Positions 1-11,774 of a stretch of 64,000 nucleotides of DNA are shown one piece after another. The first letter of the stretch is position 1, and every line of letters starts with the position of its first letter. A model generated the notes under the pieces. It ran no database searches, was not told the origin of the DNA, and saw nothing but the letters and a program-made list of their open reading frames with translations. This DNA is from Cristatella mucedo (lineage: Eukaryota > Bryozoa > Phylactolaemata > Cristatellidae), in assembly GCA_009760855.2 (NCBI GenBank), contig WPIO01000006.1, positions 12,848,001 through 12,912,000 on the forward strand, read 5' to 3'. A program made the position numbers and the translations under genes.

Positions 1-30
1 GTTAAGAGCAAGCACCTTAACAGTTCTACT
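1..30 (-). mobile_element. Possible SINE-2 fragment cut by window edge
   Basis: On the minus strand this reads as a tRNA-like head (GTTAAGGTGCTTGCTC) resembling the start of the SINE-2 copies at 44.8 kb and 57.4 kb. Only the head is inside the window, so the call rests on one short match. Confidence 0.3.
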
Positions 31-49
31 CAACTTACACGACTGCTCA

Positions 50-1535
50 CCTGGAGCTGTGCAATTGATTTCTTTGCTGATGAGGTGTATATTACTAGCC
101 AACTAAATAGCGCCGAAAGCTGCTCGGGTATTGAGCACACAAGTCACAATCCCTATGGCTAGTTACAGAGGGATATTAGTACCTTACGTTACTGCCCTGC
201 AGCATAGGATGCAGCAGTTGATTGCATACCTCTAGCAGACGACTGCAGCCGACACCAGCTGGGGCCCTAAGACACAGCTGAGAGAAGTGAATGTTCGCGA
301 ACCCTTTGAAGCCCACGTAAAACACGCCACCAGAACCGCAGGGTCTGGTGCTGCACTACGCGGACATGATACGGCTTAGCTTTTACGGTAGACACAAAAT
401 CTCGAATATATGTTCTAAGCAATATTTTGCATTCAATATTTCCTTTAAATGCAAGTCCTCACACCCGCACATCCTACTCGAACTAATACAACATGCTCGC
501 CCAGCACTACACAACGTCAAACGCTCAGGCAATATGCAGAATAACAAGCACGCTAGACACAAACATCCCCAAGCACGCCGATACAGGGGTTCACGCATCA
601 ACATTATGGCATACAGGTAAAACGCGATTGACATACACTGGCAAAAGATTCGATTCGCTCTCAGTCACTACCTCAGGCGCGGACAGGAAGAACGGCTAAT
701 GGCGGCTCAGATCCAAGCTGCTATTTGCTGCCGGCCATACGTAAATTTCCAGTTGTATAATTCTACTATAATGTTTTAATTAATATTCAATAATTTATTA
801 TGTCGAAATAAGCAGCAGATTGATAGTCTGTAAAACATGACCTTCTAAAGCCCTCGTCTGTCTCGAGCTTAGCTTCCGTCTGCGCCTTCGTGCGATGAAG
901 ATCGGTAATCCATAATTGTCTGCTGGACCAAGTAGGCTAGGCATCACATAAGTTGGTGTATCTCGACTAGTATCTTCCTTGTTAACAGTAGTAGTTTTTA
1001 CTAAGCTGGGCAATCAGATCTAGAGAGGCATCCTTACCGCTACTAGCATTCGATTCTAAACGGAGAGCCCGTTCTTAATAATGCAATTAAACCAGTGACC
1101 CTGAATATCATCCTGCCTGCATTCGTCTCACTTTGCGTTTGCATCCAACCCTAGTCGGCTTGCACGCGGTCTGTCTCGACCAGATTATCCAGAAGAAGGT
1201 CGATGCATGTCTACTGAAGGAGGCATGGATTATGCCCGGCTTTGGTGGCTGCGTTGATATTGCCGCGAGACCCTCACTAGTTTGGATAGCGGCAATACTC
1301 ACGCAATGTGGAAAAGACTTGAAAGCTCCCAGTACGCCAACGATAATGAGATAGAGCTCGATATTCTGCAAGAAGCACTAACAAGAAGCTCAACAACAGC
1401 CTGTATATAGCGGCTGATACGACAGGTGACTTCCTACAGACTCGCTCACAGGCTTACAGCAGCTCACGGTCAGCACCAGGACTCACCGACTGGCAGACCA
1501 TTATTCCGTGAGCGTGACTGAGGTCAGGCCCATGC
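50..1535. other. No recognisable feature
   Basis: The open frames here are under 100 codons, overlap on both strands and match no family I know. No RNA gene or clear repeat was seen. Decayed transposon sequence is the likeliest content. Confidence 0.4.
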
Positions 1536-1539
1536 CTTA

Positions 1540-2726
1540 AATAGTAGTGCGGTGTTCAATCTGTATTGTGTGATGCTCATAACGTATCAAGCAGACCGGT
1601 CACCCGTGGAGTTGCACAATCGTCCGTTCTCGGTCCTTGGCTGTCCCCTAAATATACGAGCTTCTGGGAAAAGGGATTTGGATCCATGGGATCGGCTACA
1701 ACTTTTAAGGTGAAGATACCCAGCTGTATTTGTCGTTTAAAGTATCCAAATCTGCTGCAGCGACTGATAAATTGAATGTTTACTTTGCAAATATTCGATC
1801 GTGGATATCGGCAATTTCCTTAATCTAAAAAGTAACAAAACCGAACTCCTACACACAAGACACTCAAACGTACGGCTGGAGTAGGTGACTTTTCTCTACT
1901 AATTAGGGATTCCGTTGTGTGAATCTCACTATTTGTTCAAAATTTAGGTGCCCTCTTTGATTACGGTATCAATTTTAAAAGTTTCCTTATGAAAACTGCC
2001 TCTACAGAAATCCGATCCCTTCTAGGAACAGCGACTAACCACAAGGGTCATTTATTATAAATTTAACTAGCTTCCTGGTTCTGTCTTGCCTAGACTACTG
2101 CAATTCCGTAATGGCTGGGGTGCCGGAAAATGTATTTAGGCCGCGACAGTTGGTGATGAATATGGTTGCAAGGCTAGTCAACAAATTCCAGAGGCTCAGC
2201 CATGTGTTTCCTTTGCTGAATGAACTTCGATGGCTTCCGGTTGGTAACGGTATACAGAGCAAAGTTCATACACAAACCCACAAGACCCGCCGTGTCTTGC
2301 CTTCTTCATACCTAGCTGCTCTCTGGCTGCATTCTCAGCCTTCTCGTACCCTCAGGTCCTCCACCGACAATAAATTAGATGCTCCATTCCGCTGCTGAAA
2401 GACCGTTCGCGACAGAAGCTATTGCTCTTTAGATACTTGCCTTTGGAACTCCACAATTCTTACGTAACGACATCTATTCTTCCTTGCCGACTTTTGCTTT
2501 TGCCTACTTTTTCTTTCCAGCCGTCACGGGCTGCAGCTTCCACGCTACTCACTTCGTCAGCAACCCCTACTGAGTCAACCATGCTTCTATCTTTCTCGTT
2601 GTTGCGTGACGTGAAGGCTGTTGGCTAGCGTACGCCTACCGAAATCAGCTTAGGCTTTGAGTGAGCTATAGAAAACTCTCAGACGTATTACCCACTTAGT
2701 CTTTGTGGCATTTTGGAGTTACAGAC
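1540..2726 (+). mobile_element. Line-B (L2/CR1-like) reverse transcriptase and C-terminus, decayed
   Basis: Several frames together give a degenerate LINE polymerase. A GV-QSSVLGP block near 1610 corresponds to the GVPQGSVLGP motif of L2/CR1-type reverse transcriptases. An EDTQLYLSFK block near 1715 corresponds to the YADDTQLYLS catalytic motif with its first residues changed. Next comes KLNVYFANIRSWIS (about 1765-1810). From 2150 the Line-B C-terminus follows (LVMNMVARLVNKF, LLNELRWLPV, PSSYLAAL). The 3' end near 2680-2726 (TTTTGGAGTTACAGACGGAG) matches copies at 12.7 kb and, inverted, at 46.4 kb. Stops and frameshifts throughout mean it is dead. Confidence 0.75.
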
Positions 2727-3068
2727 GGAGCCACGCACGCACGCGAAGAGCAAACGTTTCAGCACTGCGTCCATTGCTTTTATCACTAGACTGACTCGTT
2801 CTGATGAATGGCCAGGAAACACGCATGGACTTGGGTGCTGTTGCGAATCATCGATCACAAGTCGATCTCTGAAGAATAAATGGCGGAGACTATTGAGAAT
2901 CGTATATTGCAAGGAAAATTCACAGTCGCTGTTTGCGGCATTAGGAGCCCCTATGACAAAGCCTCCGATGTCATTGTGAGTCCAGCAGTCACAATCCGTC
3001 ATTTGGAAGCAGCACTGATTCACAACTCGGCAGCCCTGGGTGTTTAAGTCGACGCATCATGACAGGCC

Positions 3069-3069
<1 letters not shown>

Positions 3070-3111
<42 letters not shown>

Positions 3112-3128
3112 GTGTATATATATGTATG

Positions 3129-3219
<91 letters not shown>
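3070..3219. repeat. (TA)n then (TG)n microsatellite
   Basis: Interrupted TA repeats run to 3150, followed by an uninterrupted TG run at 3151-3219. Open frames across it (Y-I and C-V repeats) are products of the simple sequence, not genes. Confidence 0.97.
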
Positions 3220-3222
<3 letters not shown>

Positions 3223-3239
3223 AATATATATCCTGTCTG

Positions 3240-3445
3240 GCCTCATTCGCTTGCATCATGCTGCCTATCCAACTTCCTTACTCCTCCAGAGTGCTCTCGC
3301 TCCATCCGCTTTTCAACTTCCAGGCACCTCATCGTTCCTCAAACTAGATAGAAATAATTTTGGTGATCGTTCGTATGCACCGAAAGTCCGGAACTTGCTT
3401 ATAGCTTCTTCCACCACCTGCATTGACTTTGCATTATTTGAGTGA
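3240..3445 (+). mobile_element. LINE C-terminal fragment
   Basis: The frames give a decayed FGDRSYAPKVRNLL block, the counterpart of the GDRSF-APK-WNSLP block near the C-terminus of L2/CR1-like ORF2 proteins. It begins just after the TG microsatellite and ends against the minus-strand Line-C copy. Family assignment is uncertain. Confidence 0.5.
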
Positions 3446-4300
3446 CATACAAAAGCACACACGAAGACACTTAGTGCTGCCGGTCAATCGGACCCCTGGC
3501 TAGTAACGAGAACTGAATTGTGTACAGGTAAGCAGGCAAAGCTTACAGGAACAAAACGAACAGTTTGCTGGCGCTCAGGAGAAGCTGTGACGAACAGATG
3601 CATTTTCAGGTGTTACTTGAAAAATGTGTATACGAACGATTGCCAACAGATTTCTATTTAGTGTGAGGACCGACAAGACGACAGGAATACGACAAGCGGG
3701 TGGAGTGAGAACGCACAAGAAGAGTAAGGAAGTAAGATAGGCTGGCTGATGCAAGGTAGTGAAGCGACCTTTAATCCAGACTCACGATCTTAAAATTGAC
3801 GCGATGATCTATGGGAAGTCAATGAAGCTCAGTCAAAAGTTGTGTGATATGGCAGCTATGCTGTTGACGTCAGACCGGAGGATTGTTAATTTTTGCACCA
3901 GCGGCCAAGTTACTACAAGTTACACGGTAGCTGATTCAACAGCCCATTTATACAGCTGCAGAAGAGCCTTAACGGCATCACCGTCGCTTGAAGTTGGCAA
4001 CATAGAATCTCCCACTGCAAGACTCTAAGAAGAACCAGCCACCCGGGTCGTGAAGAGCGAGCACCTTACCCCTGAGCTAAGACCCAGACGATTAAGGGCA
4101 CAGGCCAAGAGTTCTGAATAAAGGATATTGCTGTAATCTAGACTATATGTCAACAATGCGTGAATTATTTTGGCTGTAGTACTCTTATCTAAGCAAGCCC
4201 CACATTTGGCTATGTTTCTCAGGTGATAGTAGGCCAAATTGACCATGAAAGTAATGTGCTCATCCAATGAATGGCAAGTCGTTTTGAACAGCACACGAAA
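3446..4300 (-). mobile_element. Line-C copy, interrupted by a SINE-1
   Basis: The sequence at 3446-3930 and 4083-4300 resembles the minus-strand copy at 25.6-26.5 kb over much of its length, including shared text for a GTGTGATATGGCAGCTA block and for CTGTAATCTAGA. On the minus strand the 4300-4030 part reads like LINE text (HLRNIAKCGACLDKSTTAKI and DYSNILY), the counterpart of the region before the LQLVQNSAARL block. The middle is occupied by a SINE-1 (3928-4082), so the SINE arrived after this LINE. Confidence 0.7.
3928..4082 (-). mobile_element. SINE-1 inserted in Line-C
   Basis: Reversed, it starts with a tRNA-like head (TTAGCTCAGGGGTAAGGTGC, then CACGACCCGGG). It continues through a ~60-bp middle and ends in GAGCCGTTAA-type text and the SINE-1 tail (GGCTCTTCTGCAGCTGTATAAA-like), finishing TGGGCTGTTGAATCAGC. 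It matches the copy at 55.58 kb in order and length. Removing it rejoins the flanking Line-C text. Confidence 0.75.
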
Positions 4301-4450
4301 AGAACGGGCAGATGTCAGGCAGTTGATGCTCGATAAACCAATCTTCAGTTAACTTTTATATGTTTGTCCGTGCATAACACCTTGGGTGCCCTATATACTA
4401 CTATACTTATGTACAATAATAAATATATAATATCGTATATATAATTAATG

Positions 4451-4567
4451 TGTATACTGTTATAAGAGAACTTAATATATATCCAGGTGCTTCATATATC
4501 ATGCAGGGCTCAATCTCACGACCTCAGTCGTCAAAGGCACGCACCTACTCGTGGGCAAAATCAGGTC
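4451..4567 (-). mobile_element. SINE-2 copy
   Basis: Reversed, a tRNA-like segment (GTAGGTGCGTGCCTTTGACG, ACTGAGGTCGTGAGATTGAG) is followed by the SINE-2 tail (GCACCTGGATATATATTAAG, TTCTCTTATAACAG). The B-box-like part is degenerate. Confidence 0.65.
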
Positions 4568-4734
4568 GTCATCATCCATTGGTTACTGCTTCAACGGCAA
4601 GGAGTTGAATAACGACCGAATGCCTCGGCTTTCCGACTGGTTCCTTAACCTTGACTTATTGAATACTTACTTGATCTTGGCTTATTGATTGCTTACTCAA
4701 TCTCGGCTTAGGGCCAATTGCTGACACACCGCTC

Positions 4735-5260
4735 TGATCGATACAAAACCTGCTAGTTCTCTTAGACCTCTCTGCATCGTTCGACACAATTGAGCACGAG
4801 ATCCTTCTCGAGATCCTTCTCTCGCCCGAGTATCGCGGGCTCATTGCTAAACTGGGCTTGGTTTGATCTCGGCGAGAGATATCAGAGTCTAAATGCAAAT
4901 GGCTGTCGGTCGTCCGGTAGCCCTCATAGTGTGGGTTACGTAAGACTTCGGTCTCAGGGGCCCCTTCTTTTCACTATCTATACTCTCCCTTTAGCCGGCG
5001 TCATCGCCAAACATAGCCTTGGATCCAAATTCTGCGCCGATGGCACTCAGCTCTACCTATCCTTCGATCTTCTTAAGCTTCACTCGGTACCCGATTTACG
5101 TAATCTACTGCAACCGGTGCAAAACCCAGCTGCTCGTCTGGTCCGTTGTCAACGGGTTACGCAGCTTACGCAGCTACGCACTCTTATGTATGAGCGTCAC
5201 TGGCTCCGAATCGAGCATCTAATCGACTTGAAGATCTTTGTCATCTGGAGGTCAATTGTG
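4735..5260 (+). mobile_element. LINE reverse transcriptase fragment with broken catalytic motif
   Basis: Frames give motif A as VLLDLSASFDTIEHEILL (4755-4810), then WFDLGERYQSLNANG. A GSQGPLLFTIY-like block is the remnant of GVPQGSVLGPLLF. AGVIAKHSLGSKFCADGTQLYLSF follows, ending near 5065. The usual YADD catalytic tetrad reads CADG, so the second aspartate is lost. LQPVQNPAARLVRCQRV (5107-5155) and the WL-IEHLIDLKI block follow. It is an L2/CR1-like element; family A or C cannot be decided. Confidence 0.78.
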
Positions 5261-5284
5261 TCAAATGCGGCTGCTGCGAGATCT

Positions 5285-5460
5285 AGGTGCCGCCCTGGTT
5301 TGGCCCAGGGAGTGAGGTACTCGCCTTTGACAACTAAGGTCAATGTGTTTGCCTTTGACGGCCAAGGCCGTGGGCTCGAGCGTTGCGGCATATATCTGAA
5401 GCGCTTGGACATTTGAAGGTCTGCACGAAGCGCCTGGATACTATGCAAATGAATTATATA
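5285..5460 (+). mobile_element. SINE-2 copy with duplicated head
   Basis: It starts with CCCTGGTTTGGCCCAGGGAG, a tRNA-like head, then TACTCGCCTTTGACAACTAAGG. A second similar stretch (GTTTGCCTTTGACGGCCAAG, GCCGTGGGCTCGAG) follows before the tail (AGCGCCTGGATACTATGCAAATGAATTATA). The copy at 43.1 kb has the same doubled head, so this is a subfamily trait rather than a local accident. Confidence 0.7.
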
Positions 5461-7735
5461 TGCAACCGTCCGTCATTTATCGCGGTTAATCAGTTCCAGA
5501 CTCCATCGCGTTAAGTGAATTTCCGCGAAGTAGAATTCATTGTTTACAATAATAATAATGCACTTGATAAATAAATCGAATATTTTCGTAGTTAGAGCCT
5601 AAAAGAAATTTTATTGTTCACCACTAGAGAAATTCATGGAGGCATGGTATTGATCTTACATCACGATCATTAATATCTTCATTATTATATGTTCTCGTCA
5701 TACAGTAACCTTAAGCTCACCAGTTCAGTACAGTTGCAGCTGCCTACTTCGGTACTTTTGGAATTTTCTCGAGATGGTTCCAAGAGACCGCGAAAATTCG
5801 ACAGACTTATATTTCTAAATCCCAGGCCAATTTATTTTGAAAAGAGCAAAGACGTACGCCGTGGCACGTAGAGCCCACGAAGCATACTTTTGCATCCCTG
5901 TTTTGGATCAGAGCAACCACTCGACATCTCATTATACACACGAGAACCGCGTGAAAGCGCTCTAGAATATGATATGGACAAATTCGGCTCGAAATTAACT
6001 GTGTATGCCAAAACAAATTATTCTTGAGTGAAATAAATTCACCATGGAACAAATCATTGTATTTATTCAGTATTTGGATGGTACTTTGCATCTTTATAGG
6101 ATGGTACAGCGAGGAAGAAGTCAAGAAGTTTGTTATTTCAAGAATTTTCCAAGAGTACTGAAACCCTGAACTGCTAGTTTCAGCAACTGCAAGTTTCTGC
6201 TCGGTGGACCGTTCCAAGCGTCGGACTGGCAAGAATGGTATGTGCTACCACGTATCCGTAGCTATCTTCATCTATCGCACCGGCACCGTGCTATTTTGAG
6301 CTTCCTGTACCCATTCATCCGAAGAGAGACTTGGCGTCTTTAGAAGGGAGCAGCAAGTCAGAGAGCGAGACGTTGCAGATCTAGATGATAGTTTCATTCA
6401 GCAGTAGAGCGAGATGAGGCGAGAAACCACCAATGCCAACCTAATAAAAAACATCGTAACGACTTGATCAGATATCTTGTCTCAACAGGTTCAATGCCGA
6501 GCCCTCGAAGTCTAGGCTGAAGCAGTGGAAAAGGCTCAAACCGGTAGGTCTTTTTCTCCAAAGACAGTGGTGTGAATTTCCCGTCTGTCGTTGCCTTGAG
6601 GATGCAAAGGGCCACCGTGCACGCTAACACAGATTGGGGATGGTTACAGCCGACAAGCTAGGCTCTTTGAAAAAATGTTGTTTACCTTTGTAGATAAGAA
6701 GATATGTATCCTTCATTCAGAAGATATCAGCAGCTAGTGATTTATAAATCATATGTGGTCACATTTTTGTAAACTCAGAACAAATACATATTAATTGTGG
6801 CTAATCTGTTTTTTTTCTGACTTAAATGAGTACCGAAAAAGATAAAGGTGACCGCTTTGTTATTGGAAATAATAAATTAAAATTTTTTTAACATCCAGTT
6901 CACAAAAGCAAAAATAGTGGGGAATAATGACCGTTTTAATTTACTTCATAGGCATTATAAATTAGAATAGGAAATAACGCTTATAGGCCAACACCATCGA
7001 ACAAAAATATTGTGTTTCGTAGAGTAATAATACGGTTTTTATTTAATATATTTATAACTTAGTACTTATTATTAATGCGAGAACTAAATCTCGTTATAGG
7101 CACTTTTATAGGCTGGAAAGGAACATGTCAATTGATTAGTGATAGTGAAGTCAACACTTAGAGCATTCCTAAGTACATAAAGGACGATTCGCACGGACGA
7201 AGCAAACGCTATGAGGAGCTCTTATTGGGTTCTTAGTTTCATACTAAATGTTGAGTAAGCCAAGGGATTTCTCTTTATAACTCGGCAATCACCGTACAAA
7301 ATGAAAGTTGTGCCTCAACGACTGATGGCGAATAAGGCAAAGCTTAGTTGGCATACGAAGAAGCATTTACCCTCAAGCCTCAATAGTTCAACTACGAGAG
7401 AAATTGTGCATGTATTCTTACGCAACCCTTTATCGACTTGAGCGAGTACAGGAGAGCTTGCCGATAGCCAGTGTCTTGGCAGTACTTTACCAAGCATTAA
7501 TCGACCTCATAACTTTATATGACACAGTCAGTGTCTCGGTTTAATCCAAAAATTTTAATGAACTGTAGCACCCACTAGCGTGGGACTAGCTTGATTACAT
7601 AAACTGTGGTAAAATTCGAGCTGGTGATACATACTAAAAGCTCTACGTACCCGCCATTGAAAAGTTAAACTGCGGTTGTTAAGTGAATTTGCAGTAAAAC
7701 AGACAAGCAGACGTGGTTACTTTCAACAGGGGTTG
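5461..7735. other. No gene seen; one short LINE tail
   Basis: AT-rich sequence without a recognised gene. An AATAATAATAATGCACTTGA segment at 5549-5569 is the inverted Line-A 3' end. Text around 7165-7200 (GTACATAAAGGACGATTCGC) resembles the Line-A 3' untranslated region. The longest frame, 141 codons on the minus strand at 5807-6232, matches nothing I recognise. Confidence 0.45.
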
Positions 7736-7737
7736 TG

Positions 7738-8348
7738 AATAATAATAATAATAATGCACTTGATAAAGCGCCCTCAGAGACCTCAATCTCACTCTAGGCG
7801 CTTTACATTTGCTGCAAAGGGAAATGCAATTGAATGGTGAGTAATATCATGCTTGATAAACAAACAAAATGAATAACATGTTTAAGGGTGACATGCACAG
7901 GGTCAGCATGCAAATGTGGTTAGTGGCAGCATGCACAGTGTTAGCACGCATAATCACATCAAGGACGAATCACAGGGACCCACTAAATGCTGTCCTAAAT
8001 AGGTGTGTTTTCAAGTTCTTTTTAAATGTGGTCAGGTCAGGGGATATTCTGACGCAAGTCGGGAGGGAGTTCCAGGCTTTTGGAGCATACGAAGTAAATG
8101 CGTGGTCTCCAAAGGATTTGAGGCTTGTACGAGGTATTGGTAGACTGTTGGATTCCGAAAAGCAGGTGGTACGATGCTTGGCCAGGTGGGGGAGTAGATC
8201 TGAGAGATAGGCTGGAGCCAAAGAATGAAGGGACCTAAAAGTGAGCGACAAAACCGTGAAGTCGATCCGTTGCTTGACTGGTAGCCAGTGCAGGTCGGCG
8301 AGAAGTGGTGTGATGTGGCAACTGCGACGCTCACGACAGACAATACAG
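7738..8348 (-). mobile_element. Line-A C-terminus and 3' end
   Basis: The minus strand encodes CRERRSCHITPLLADLHWLP, VKQRIDFTVLSLTFRSLHSL, APAYLSDLLPHLAKHRTTC, then PRTSLKSFGDHAF, APKAWNSLPTCVR and LTTFKKNLKTHLF (8353-7970). This is the diagnostic C-terminal series of L2/CR1-like ORF2. The 3' untranslated region ends at 7741-7785 in GGTCTCTGAGGGCGCTTTAT and (ATT)n. The reading frame is open for about 127 codons, the best preserved C-terminus in the window. Confidence 0.85.
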
Positions 8349-8374
8349 GTCATACTGGTCGCATCCTTTTTTCA

Positions 8375-11075
8375 CTGTCTAGCCTCAGAACAAAGTCAAG
8401 TTCTTATATTCTGAGCGACCCTTTACTGTGCGAATAACTAGGAGATCTATCGTTATATATCGCTCCCAGGTACTAAGCCGTACCTTACTTCAAATTGTTC
8501 TGACTTAATTTCGATTCTGTGTGCACGAGTTCGTCCCATTCTCATTCTGGGTGACATTGAAATTCATCTAGGTTACTTAACTGACGCATTAAATGCTGAA
8601 TTTCGTACAATGACTGACTCATTTTCTCTTTTGGCTTTTGTGCATGACACAACTCACAACAAAGAATCACACCCCCCGAGCAAATATTCTCCCGCGATTG
8701 TGCACTATAAACTCCTTTTATCGCCAAAGTCTGCACATTTGACCACATTCGGAAATCCTTCAGTCTGCAGTTTGTGCCTCCTTCTCCGGATCCGGAATCT
8801 TCTGTGAATCTCTAAACCTTAAGACCCTCGATATCGATGCTGTCCACACGAAAGTATCTTCCTCACTCGTGCAGCTCCATGCAGCTCCATTTCGACCTGC
8901 TCCCATTCGTAGAACGCTCTAGCCGAAGTTGTACACGAGTTTTAACTTCTTACTAAGCACACTGTGAGCCCTCGCCCAGATGGCCTATGGTTTACCGCAG
9001 AACATTAAACTAGCTAGGTGTACTAAGTGCAAGATTAAGAAAGTATACAAAAGATCAGGACTGGCTGTCCATCTACTGGTATACGAGGACTACTATAGAT
9101 CGTACCAATCTTTACGAAGAAAGGCCAAAAGTAGCTTCTATGAAATCATTATCAAATCACCGATGCACAATCTACAAATGCTGATGTCTACCATCCTCCA
9201 TCTCCTTAATCACTCTAAGAATAGCTTCTTACCTAGTGATCCTCGCCGTGTTCTTGCTATCACTTTTCCATCTTCTTTCCCCCCCCCAGCAAGATAGACA
9301 CGATCAGAGAGTCCATCTTTAAGGTAATCGCATCATCGCTGGACTCATCTCCCTCAGCACCCTCCCCAAAGGACTTCTCTCCCTCAATTCTTTCCAAAAA
9401 CTCAACATCTGCATTCTGTCCTGCAACGACTGACCTTATTCTGGATTTCGTTTTACAGTCAAAGAAAACTACTAGCCCTTTAGATCACAATCTCACTGTC
9501 CTACTTCTGCGAAGCATAGATCTGTTTTTGCGCAAAAACTAAAGGTCTAACTAATGGAACAAATATGTCCTTAGTGTCGGATCTAGTCCCTGCACCTATC
9601 AAAACAGCTGTTGTTGGGCCACTAATTAAGAAAGCAACACTAGAACTAGAGAGCTGGAGCAGCTTCCGCCTAGCCTCCCTACTGCCGTTCCTATCGAAGA
9701 CACTGAAGGGAGTTGTAGCTGACCAGCTGAACTCTTTTATTGAAATTTCAAGCCTAGGAAGTAAGTTACTGTCTAGTTTTAGAGCTAATCAACCGACAGA
9801 GTTAGCATTGCTTTAGATGAATAACGACCTTCTCAGGAACACTGACTTACGTAAAGTTTCTCTGCTTGTTTTGCTTGATCTTTTGGCACCATTTGATTCT
9901 ATTGATCCCCAAGTCCTTATTAAGTGCCTTTTATCTCGCAGGGCATCACTGGAACTGCAATGCAATGGGTTAAGTCCTATCTCAGTTGGAGAGACCGGAA
10001 TATCGATGGCAACGGGAAACAATCATCTGAGGAACCACTAAAATATGGGGTACCCCTCAGCTCTGTGCTAGTTTATACTCTCTTTCTTGCTGATGTAATC
10101 ACCAAGCACAGTCTAGACTTTCACTTCTATGCCGACGACACACTACTGTAGCTATGTTTTGAACCCTCCCAGCCCTCCAGAACTTCAAACTCCCTTAACT
10201 CCCGTATCGCACGCATTGCTGACATTCACACATGGACAGCAGCAAGCTTTATCAAATCGAACGACGATAAAACCAACTTATCAGTTACGCTTAAATATAC
10301 TATACCTCCGAAATCGAAAAGTTAAACGTGCCAAATCGACTTGGACAGTCACATCTCATGTAGAATCTGCACGAAATCTAGACGTTGTGCTCCAAAGGGA
10401 ACCTTTTACTAGACGATCACATCGGCTCCACAGTCAAGTCTGCTTACTTTCAGCTACGCAGCATTTCAAAACTCGGGCCTGTTTAGACAGGAATACTGCA
10501 TCCAAGTTAGTCCATGCATTTATGACATCTTGTTTCGACTTCTGTAACTCATTGCTTGCAGATATACCAGCCTAATCGATCAGGCGCTTACGGTTGGTGC
10601 AAAAGTCCTATTAGGCCTGCCTGTCGTGAGCGTCCCAGTTGCCACATTATAAGACTTCTCGCTCACCTTCACTGGTTCCCCATCAAGTAGCGTATCGACT
10701 TCCAGGTTTGGTCACTCACTTTTAGGTCCCCTTCATTCTCTTGCTCCAGCTTACCTATCATAACCATTCCACAACCAGGCTGCCGTACCACCCGCTCTTC
10801 TGGCTCAAATCGCTTAGCTGTGCCTCGAAACAACCTCAAATCCTGTGAAGACCATGCCTTTTGTTCGTATTCTTCCTAAGCCTGGAACCCATTTCCGACG
10901 GATGCCACGACGGCCTCCGACGGCCTCCGACGGCCTCCGACGGCCTCCGACGGCCTCCGACGGCCTCCGACGGCCTCCGACGGCCTCCGACGGCCTCAGA
11001 ATTGACATTTAAAAAAAGCTAAAAACGCACCTGTTCGGTGCTATACAAATGTATTATTATTGATATAATATGAAA
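8375..11075 (+). mobile_element. Longest Line-A copy: endonuclease, reverse transcriptase, C-terminus
   Basis: The order matches an L2/CR1-like ORF2. An endonuclease remnant comes first (IYRSQV near 8453; LILGDIEIHLG near 8540; TDALNAEFRTMTDSFSLLAF to 8640). The linker follows (RSGLAVHLLVYEDYYRSYQS and RRKAKSSFYE, about 9054-9145). The reverse transcriptase has LLVLLDLLAPFDSID (motif A, about 9862-9906), GVPLSSVL (about 10046) and FYADDTLL (about 10122-10147), so the catalytic YADD survives. NTASKLVHAFMTSCFDFCNSL (about 10490-10555) leads into the C-terminus, which holds a 10-bp minisatellite. The end is GGTGCTATACAAATG plus TATTATTATT near 11040-11060. Multiple stops and frameshifts make it inactive. 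The 5' end is truncated. Confidence 0.82.
10909..10997. repeat. 10-bp minisatellite inside Line-A
   Basis: The unit CGGCCTCCGA is repeated eight times without error from 10911 to 10990, followed by a partial ninth ending CGGCCTCAGA. It lies where other Line-A copies have text for the WNSLPT-VR...DLTTFK part, so it expanded inside the LINE coding end. Confidence 0.95.
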
Positions 11076-11154
11076 CGGCGATCTAGGATGAGATCTAGTA
11101 GAGAGCCTTAGGCGTGCACTTGCAGAGCTGGCGTCCTAAGGAAGTCATCAACCT

Positions 11155-11548
11155 TTCAAATCATCTCCTTTGGAGACCGTGCCTTTAGTTTGTCTACTCC
11201 CAAAGCTTGGAACTCACTTCCGACTTCCGTCATGACAGCCCCTGACTTAACCACATTTAAAAGAAATTAAAAACGTACCTACTTATGACAGCATTTATTG
11301 GGTCCCTGTGATTCGTCCTTTATGTACTTATGCGTGCTGACACTGTTGTATGCTGCCACTAACCACACTTGCATGCTGACGCTGTGCATGCCACACCTAA
11401 CCATGTTATTCTTGTTGTTAATTGAGCTTGCTACAACTAACCAGTCAATCATACTTCCTTTGCAGCAAATAAAAGCGCCTAATAAGAGATTGAGTTCTCT
11501 GAGAGCGCTTTATCAAGTGTCTTATTATTATTATTGTTATAAATTGTC
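11155..11548 (+). mobile_element. Line-A C-terminal end and full 3' untranslated region
   Basis: Decayed text for SFGDRAFSLSTPKAWNSLPT and the LTTFKRN-KRTY end (about 11165-11285) is followed by the 3' untranslated region. That starts GGGTCCCTGTGATTCGTCC near 11310 and ends AGAGATTGAGTTCTCTGAG, then AGCGCTTTATCAAGTG and (TTA)n at 11548. This copy and the one at 23.3 kb define the Line-A 3' region well. Confidence 0.82.
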
Positions 11549-11774
11549 CTAAAGAAAGGGAAATTTCTTGCAAAAGCTGCTCATTTTTCTAAAGTGATAA
11601 ACTCCTAAAAACTTTGCTTCTGTAACTTGGTCAGTGATTCGCTTAAAAGTAATTTATTTAAAGTAAATACAACTGACAGATTCGCGTCTCGCGGTTCGCG
11701 TTAAGTCGGACAGAAATTGCAAATGATTTAAAAAATTGGCATGTATTTACTTTCAAGTTACATAAAATTACCAC

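Noticed and set aside
5807-6232. 141-codon minus-strand frame
   Set aside because: No recognisable domain, no splice or neighbour context and AT-rich surroundings; likely chance.
10909-10997. CRISPR-like array
   Set aside because: The units are contiguous 10-mers without spacers in eukaryotic DNA; it is a minisatellite.
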